Below, piece after piece: positions 6,682 through 8,805 of a stretch of 8,805 nucleotides of DNA. This DNA is from Actinomycetota bacterium. Its GTDB lineage: Bacteria > Actinomycetota > Actinomycetes > Mycobacteriales > Mycobacteriaceae. Positions within the stretch are counted from its first letter, which is position 1. The number at the start of each line of letters is the position of its first letter. The stretch lies in the NCBI GenBank assembly GCA_005789055.1, contig SYAA01000263.1, positions 1-8,805 of the forward strand, written 5' to 3'. The notes below the pieces were generated by a model, which was not told the origin of the DNA, did no database searches, and saw only the letters and a program-made list of their open reading frames with translations. The position numbers were made by a program, and so were the translations under genes.

Positions 6682-7388
6682 CCGCTGCCGACGGGTTGTT
6701 GTAACTCAGCGCCTTCCAAGAGGCGCTCCAATGCGGCCTCCACCTCGGCCTTCCAACCCAGGCCCCGGTCCAGTTCCAGGCGCAGGCGTGGGAAGTAACG
6801 GTGCGGGGCGACCACGGTGAATCCCGTATCCAGCAGTAGGCCCGCATCGATCATGCACTGGTCGAAAGAACAATCACCGAGGGCCGCGATCGCGGACTGC
6901 AGGTGTGGATCCACCCGATCGGCATCCCGCAGTTCGGCGGCCGCCTCCGTGCGGCCGAAGGCCTCCAGCGCCCGCACCCCCCGTCGTACCAGTTCGCTCA
7001 CCACGTGCCCGATCAGCATCGCTGGTAACCCCTCGGGTTGGCCGGGTTCCACGCCCATGGAGGTCAGCAGCACCGCGTCGGCGCTCACCGGACCGGTGGG
7101 GAACTGCTGAGCCCGTGGTACCGCCCGTGGTGGCGCGTAGAGCACGTAGCCAAGGCATGGCTCCTCGGCGTCCCGAGAGTCGTCATGGGGGGCGCTCGTG
7201 GCAATCTGACCGCACGAACCCCACTCCAGCATGACCATCGACAGCCACGCTTCCTTCTCGAACTCGGGGTCAGGCAGGTGCTCGCCGGCCAGGGTCCGCG
7301 GATCGACCTCCCAGAACACGCAACGTCGCGCATGTTTGGGCAGTTGCTCGAACCCGTCGAGCCGCAGGGGCCTGATCAGAACGGACAC
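6678..7388 (-). CDS. GNAT-like acetyltransferase-fold protein of unknown substrate (Rv3916c type)
   Basis: The 236-residue cytoplasmic protein looks like a divergent GNAT fold, but no substrate can be named. It opens with SVLIRPL, a typical first strand. The stretch AVLLTSMGVEPGQPEGLPAML (about 105-124) looks like strand 4 plus the acetyl-CoA loop, followed by a helix (IGHVVSELVRRG) and the strand VRALEAF. The C-terminal part, LLLDTGFTVVAPHRYFPRLRLEL, resembles the late GNAT strands. The acetyl-CoA loop is weak: QPEGLP rather than Q/RxxGxG/A. The GTG at 7388 is chosen because GGGGAGG precedes it and the family is known to begin there; the frame stays open further upstream but then runs through non-coding repeats. 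The gene converges on cwlM with a four-base overlap and sits between cwlM and parB, as in other mycobacteria. Its role in that neighbourhood is unknown. Confidence 0.85.
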   Translation of the reverse strand: MSVLIRPLRLDGFEQLPKHARRCVFWEVDPRTLAGEHLPDPEFEKEAWLSMVMLEWGSCGQIATSAPHDDSRDAEEPCLGYVLYAPPRAVPRAQQFPTGPVSADAVLLTSMGVEPGQPEGLPAMLIGHVVSELVRRGVRALEAFGRTEAAAELRDADRVDPHLQSAIAALGDCSFDQCMIDAGLLLDTGFTVVAPHRYFPRLRLELDRGLGWKAEVEAALERLLEGAELQQPVGSG

Positions 7389-7391
7389 TAG

Positions 7392-7398
7392 CCTCCCC
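7392..7398 (-). promoter_or_regulatory. Ribosome binding site for the GNAT-like gene
   Basis: On the minus strand GGGGAGG lies three bases before the GTG start at 7388. The spacing is short but the match is strong. It supports this GTG over the longer open frame. Confidence 0.6.
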
Positions 7399-7435
7399 GG
7401 CTTTCCCGCGGTGCAAGGCGCATGGCGGCCCCTCA

Positions 7436-7441
7436 AGGATA
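7436..7441 (-). promoter_or_regulatory. Candidate -10 element for the GNAT-like gene
   Basis: Read on the minus strand this is TATCCT, a TANNNT match, which would start a transcript about 40 bases before the GTG. A poor TTGGCC lies 19 bases further upstream (7461-7466). Support is from pattern and position only. Confidence 0.3.
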
Positions 7442-7504
7442 GGAGAACGCGCCACTCCCCGGCCAATATCCGCCGTGCCGGGCGCCGGTCCCACGAGTTT
7501 CCCT

Positions 7505-7592
7505 GTCCCACAGGGGGATTGAGAACGTCCCACAGGGGGATTGAGACTGTCCCACAGGGGGATTCAGGCCGTCCCACAGGGGAATTCAGATA
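7505..7592. repeat. Array of four 22-bp direct repeats beside parB
   Basis: Four units start at 7505, 7527, 7549 and 7571, exactly 22 bp apart. The first 12 bases, GTCCCACAGGGG, are identical in all four. They are followed by G/A, ATT, G/C, AG and three variable bases. A partial, out-of-phase copy of the first seven bases (GTCCCAC) lies at 7488-7494. The first unit with its left flank makes an inverted repeat, CCCTGT-CCC-ACAGGG (7501-7515). The period is close to two helical turns, so all cores lie on nearly the same DNA face. The units are joined directly, without spacers, so this is not a CRISPR array. It lies in the non-coding gap between the GNAT-like gene and parB. Its function is unknown: a protein-binding array or a neutral minisatellite are both possible. 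Confidence 0.95.
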
Positions 7593-7607
7593 GGCCCGCT
7601 ACTCCGG

Positions 7608-7628
7608 CGGCTCCCCGGGGACTAGCCG
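7608..7628. other. Hairpin between the repeat array and parB
   Basis: CGGCT (7608-7612) and AGCCG (7624-7628) pair around an 11-base loop that contains the self-complementary CCCCGGGG. It could form on either strand and lies downstream of parB. With no T-run, a terminator role is only possible. Confidence 0.3.
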
Positions 7629-7634
7629 ACCCAC

Positions 7635-7653
7635 TTGCGTCACTGTGACGTAA
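7635..7653. other. 19-bp near-perfect palindrome downstream of parB
   Basis: TTGCGTCAC-T-GTGACGTAA has eight of nine paired positions. The one-base centre makes a long stem unlikely and favours a dimeric protein operator. No T-run follows on the parB-sense strand. It lies 24 bp from the end of parB. It is not the parS consensus, and I do not recognise the motif. Confidence 0.5.
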
Positions 7654-7676
7654 TGGGGTTCGGCGTGAAGCGTGGC

Positions 7677-8645
7677 CTAATTCGCGCTCTGCGGGTCCAT
7701 CAGCGCCACGATGCGCTGTAGGTCCTCGACCGATCCAAATTCGACAACGATCTTGCCCTTGCGCTTGCCGAGGCTGACCATCACCCGGGTGTCGTAACTG
7801 CGAGAGATCCGCTCGGCAATGTCCTGCAGGCCCGGCATCTGGATCGGCTTGCGCCGCGACGGCGGCGGCGTCTTGGTGACGTCGCGATTCGCCAATGTCA
7901 CGGCCTCCTCGGTGGCCCGCACCGACAGTCCCTCTGCCACGATGCGAGCAGCAAGCTCCTCCTGCGCCTCAGCGCCGGCCTCCAGCGACAGGAGCGCCCG
8001 AGCGTGCCCAGCCGAGAGAACGCCGGCGGCGACTCGCCGTTGCACGGCGATCGGCAACCGCAACAACCGGATCATGTTGCTGATCACCGGACGTGACCGG
8101 CCGATACGGGTGGCCAGTTCATCCTGGGTGACGTCGAACTCCTCGAGTAGCTGCTGGTAGGCAGCCGCCTCCTCAAGGGGATTCAACTGCGCCCGGTGGA
8201 TGTTCTCCAACAGGGCATCCCGGAGCAGATTGTCGTCGGTGGTCTCACGGATGATTGCCGGGATCGCCGTCAGGCCGGCCTGCTGGGAGGCCCGCCAGCG
8301 GCGCTCCCCCATCACGAGCTGGTAGTGCGTGCCGCCAGAACCAGAGGCGACCTCTCGCACCACGATCGGCTGCATCAGGCCGAATTCACGGATCGAATGC
8401 ACAAGCTCGGCAAGCGCCTCCTCGTCGAACACCTGGCGTGGCTGGCGCGGGTTGGGGACGATGGCCGCCGGGTCGATCTCCCGGTAATAGTCCCCCCCGG
8501 CGACCACGACCTCGCCCGCCGTGCCACCGATCACGACATCTGCGGCCGCCTCACCCAACCGAGGACCGCCGTCGGCAGGGCCGGTAGGAATCAGCGACGC
8601 CAATCCGCGGCCGAGGCCCCCCTTGCGGCGTGATGGCTTTGTCAT
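7677..8645 (-). CDS. parB: Chromosome-partitioning protein ParB (CTP-dependent DNA clamp)
   Basis: ParB loads at parS sites near the origin, spreads as a CTP-dependent sliding clamp, and works with ParA to segregate origins. The 322 residues show the usual order. The N-terminal [14 protein letters not shown] (7-20) is the ParA-contact segment. An acidic/Gly linker follows. The ParB/Srx domain starts at about 60 with IVPNPRQPR; it carries the CTP-binding GERRWR (113-118) and ENIHR-x-x-LNPLEEA (147-160). The helix-turn-helix for parS lies at about 172-192 ([19 protein letters not shown]). The C-terminal dimerisation part includes [16 protein letters not shown] (288-303) and ends ALMDPQSAN. The length is near the usual 330-345. 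The ATG at 8645 has an AGGGAGG ribosome site and overlaps the parA stop as ATGA, so parAB are coupled. I recognise no consensus parS in the window. Confidence 0.97.
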   Translation of the reverse strand: MTKPSRRKGGLGRGLASLIPTGPADGGPRLGEAAADVVIGGTAGEVVVAGGDYYREIDPAAIVPNPRQPRQVFDEEALAELVHSIREFGLMQPIVVREVASGSGGTHYQLVMGERRWRASQQAGLTAIPAIIRETTDDNLLRDALLENIHRAQLNPLEEAAAYQQLLEEFDVTQDELATRIGRSRPVISNMIRLLRLPIAVQRRVAAGVLSAGHARALLSLEAGAEAQEELAARIVAEGLSVRATEEAVTLANRDVTKTPPPSRRKPIQMPGLQDIAERISRSYDTRVMVSLGKRKGKIVVEFGSVEDLQRIVALMDPQSAN

Positions 8646-8805
8646 GGCTGTGCCTCCCTGTTAATCGGCCCCGGGGACGGCCGGAGCGCCAGCTCGCGGC
8701 TGGCGTCGAGATAACTCATGGCGCCCCGCGAACCCGGGTCGTAATCGATGATCGTCATGCTGTATCCGGGCGCTTCGGACACCTTGACGCTGCGTGGGAT
8801 GACGC
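8642..8805 (-). CDS. parA: Chromosome-partitioning ATPase ParA, C-terminal end (rest outside window)
   Basis: ParA is a Walker-type ATPase that binds DNA nonspecifically and pulls ParB-bound origins apart. Only the last 53 residues are visible on the minus strand. They contain [18 protein letters not shown], the conserved motif near the end of the ParA/Soj family, followed by [20 protein letters not shown], the final helix. The gene enters from the right edge and ends in TGA at 8644-8642, overlapping the parB ATG by four bases (ATGA). The Walker A motif lies outside the window. After the family's last helix there is a short Pro-rich tail ([13 protein letters not shown]). Confidence 0.93.
   Translation of the reverse strand, partial: VIPRSVKVSEAPGYSMTIIDYDPGSRGAMSYLDASRELALRPSPGPINREAQP
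8653..8659 (-). promoter_or_regulatory. Ribosome binding site for parB inside the end of parA
   Basis: On the minus strand AGGGAGG lies seven bases before the parB ATG, within the last codons of parA. The strong match suggests that parB is translated efficiently even though it overlaps parA. Confidence 0.75.

Noticed and set aside
7389..7577. Longer N-terminus for the GNAT-like protein
   Set aside because: The added residues come from the 22-bp repeats and Arg/Pro-rich gap sequence. The GTG at 7388 has a strong GGGGAGG and gives a normal first strand.
7505..7592. CRISPR array
   Set aside because: The repeats abut each other with only three variable bases per unit. There are no spacers and no cas genes.
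7505..7592. DnaA boxes or oriC
   Set aside because: TGTCCCACA resembles TTGTCCACA only if an extra C is allowed. The mycobacterial origin is expected beside dnaA, outside this window, and no AT-rich unwinding element is present here.
7231..7593. A plus-strand open frame running through the 22-bp repeats
   Set aside because: It is antisense to the GNAT-like gene over half its length, then reads non-coding repeats. It has no ribosome site or motif.
7657..7672. Degenerate parS site
   Set aside because: GGTTCGGCGTGAAGCG matches the 16-bp parS consensus at only about 10 positions and lacks the left half TTTCA. ParB specificity makes this unlikely.

Overview
This GC-rich window looks like a mycobacterial chromosome (Mycobacterium/Mycolicibacterium type) on the left flank of the replication origin. 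The gene order murJ/mviN, sigM, rsmA remnant, trxB, trxC, cwlM >< GNAT-like gene < parB < parA matches what I recall of M. tuberculosis Rv3910 to Rv3918c. The identification rests on protein motifs and gene order, not on a database search. No plasmid, phage, IS element, CRISPR array, rRNA or tRNA is visible.

Layout. From 2 to 3085 (+) runs the C-terminal part of a MurJ-type lipid II flippase fused to a cytoplasmic Ser/Thr pseudokinase, one further membrane helix and an extracytoplasmic domain. It is followed by an ECF sigma factor, SigM (3153-3707). Next comes a very short membrane ORF (3724-3966) in the place of the SigM anti-sigma factor. The thioredoxin reductase/thioredoxin pair trxB-trxC (4043-5328) is coupled by an ATGA overlap. 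cwlM (5434-6681) ends the rightward block. Its stop overlaps the stop of a leftward GNAT-like gene (6678-7388). A 288-bp gap (7389-7676) holds an array of four 22-bp direct repeats, a hairpin and a 19-bp palindrome. It is followed by the leftward parAB operon: parB 7677-8645, then the C-terminal end of parA running off the right edge.

How the genes fit together. Three themes share the region: cell-wall precursor supply, redox and stress response, and chromosome segregation. The MurJ pseudokinase fusion acts at the end of lipid II synthesis, and CwlM, a regulator of MurA, at the start. Both are known PknB substrates and FhaA partners in mycobacteria. SigM and the thioredoxin pair sit between them.

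The genes are mostly ordinary core genes. The parts that deserve a second look are the apparent loss of both functional ends of the anti-SigM protein and the unexplained 22-bp repeat array beside parB. I do not see evidence for a wholly new biological system.
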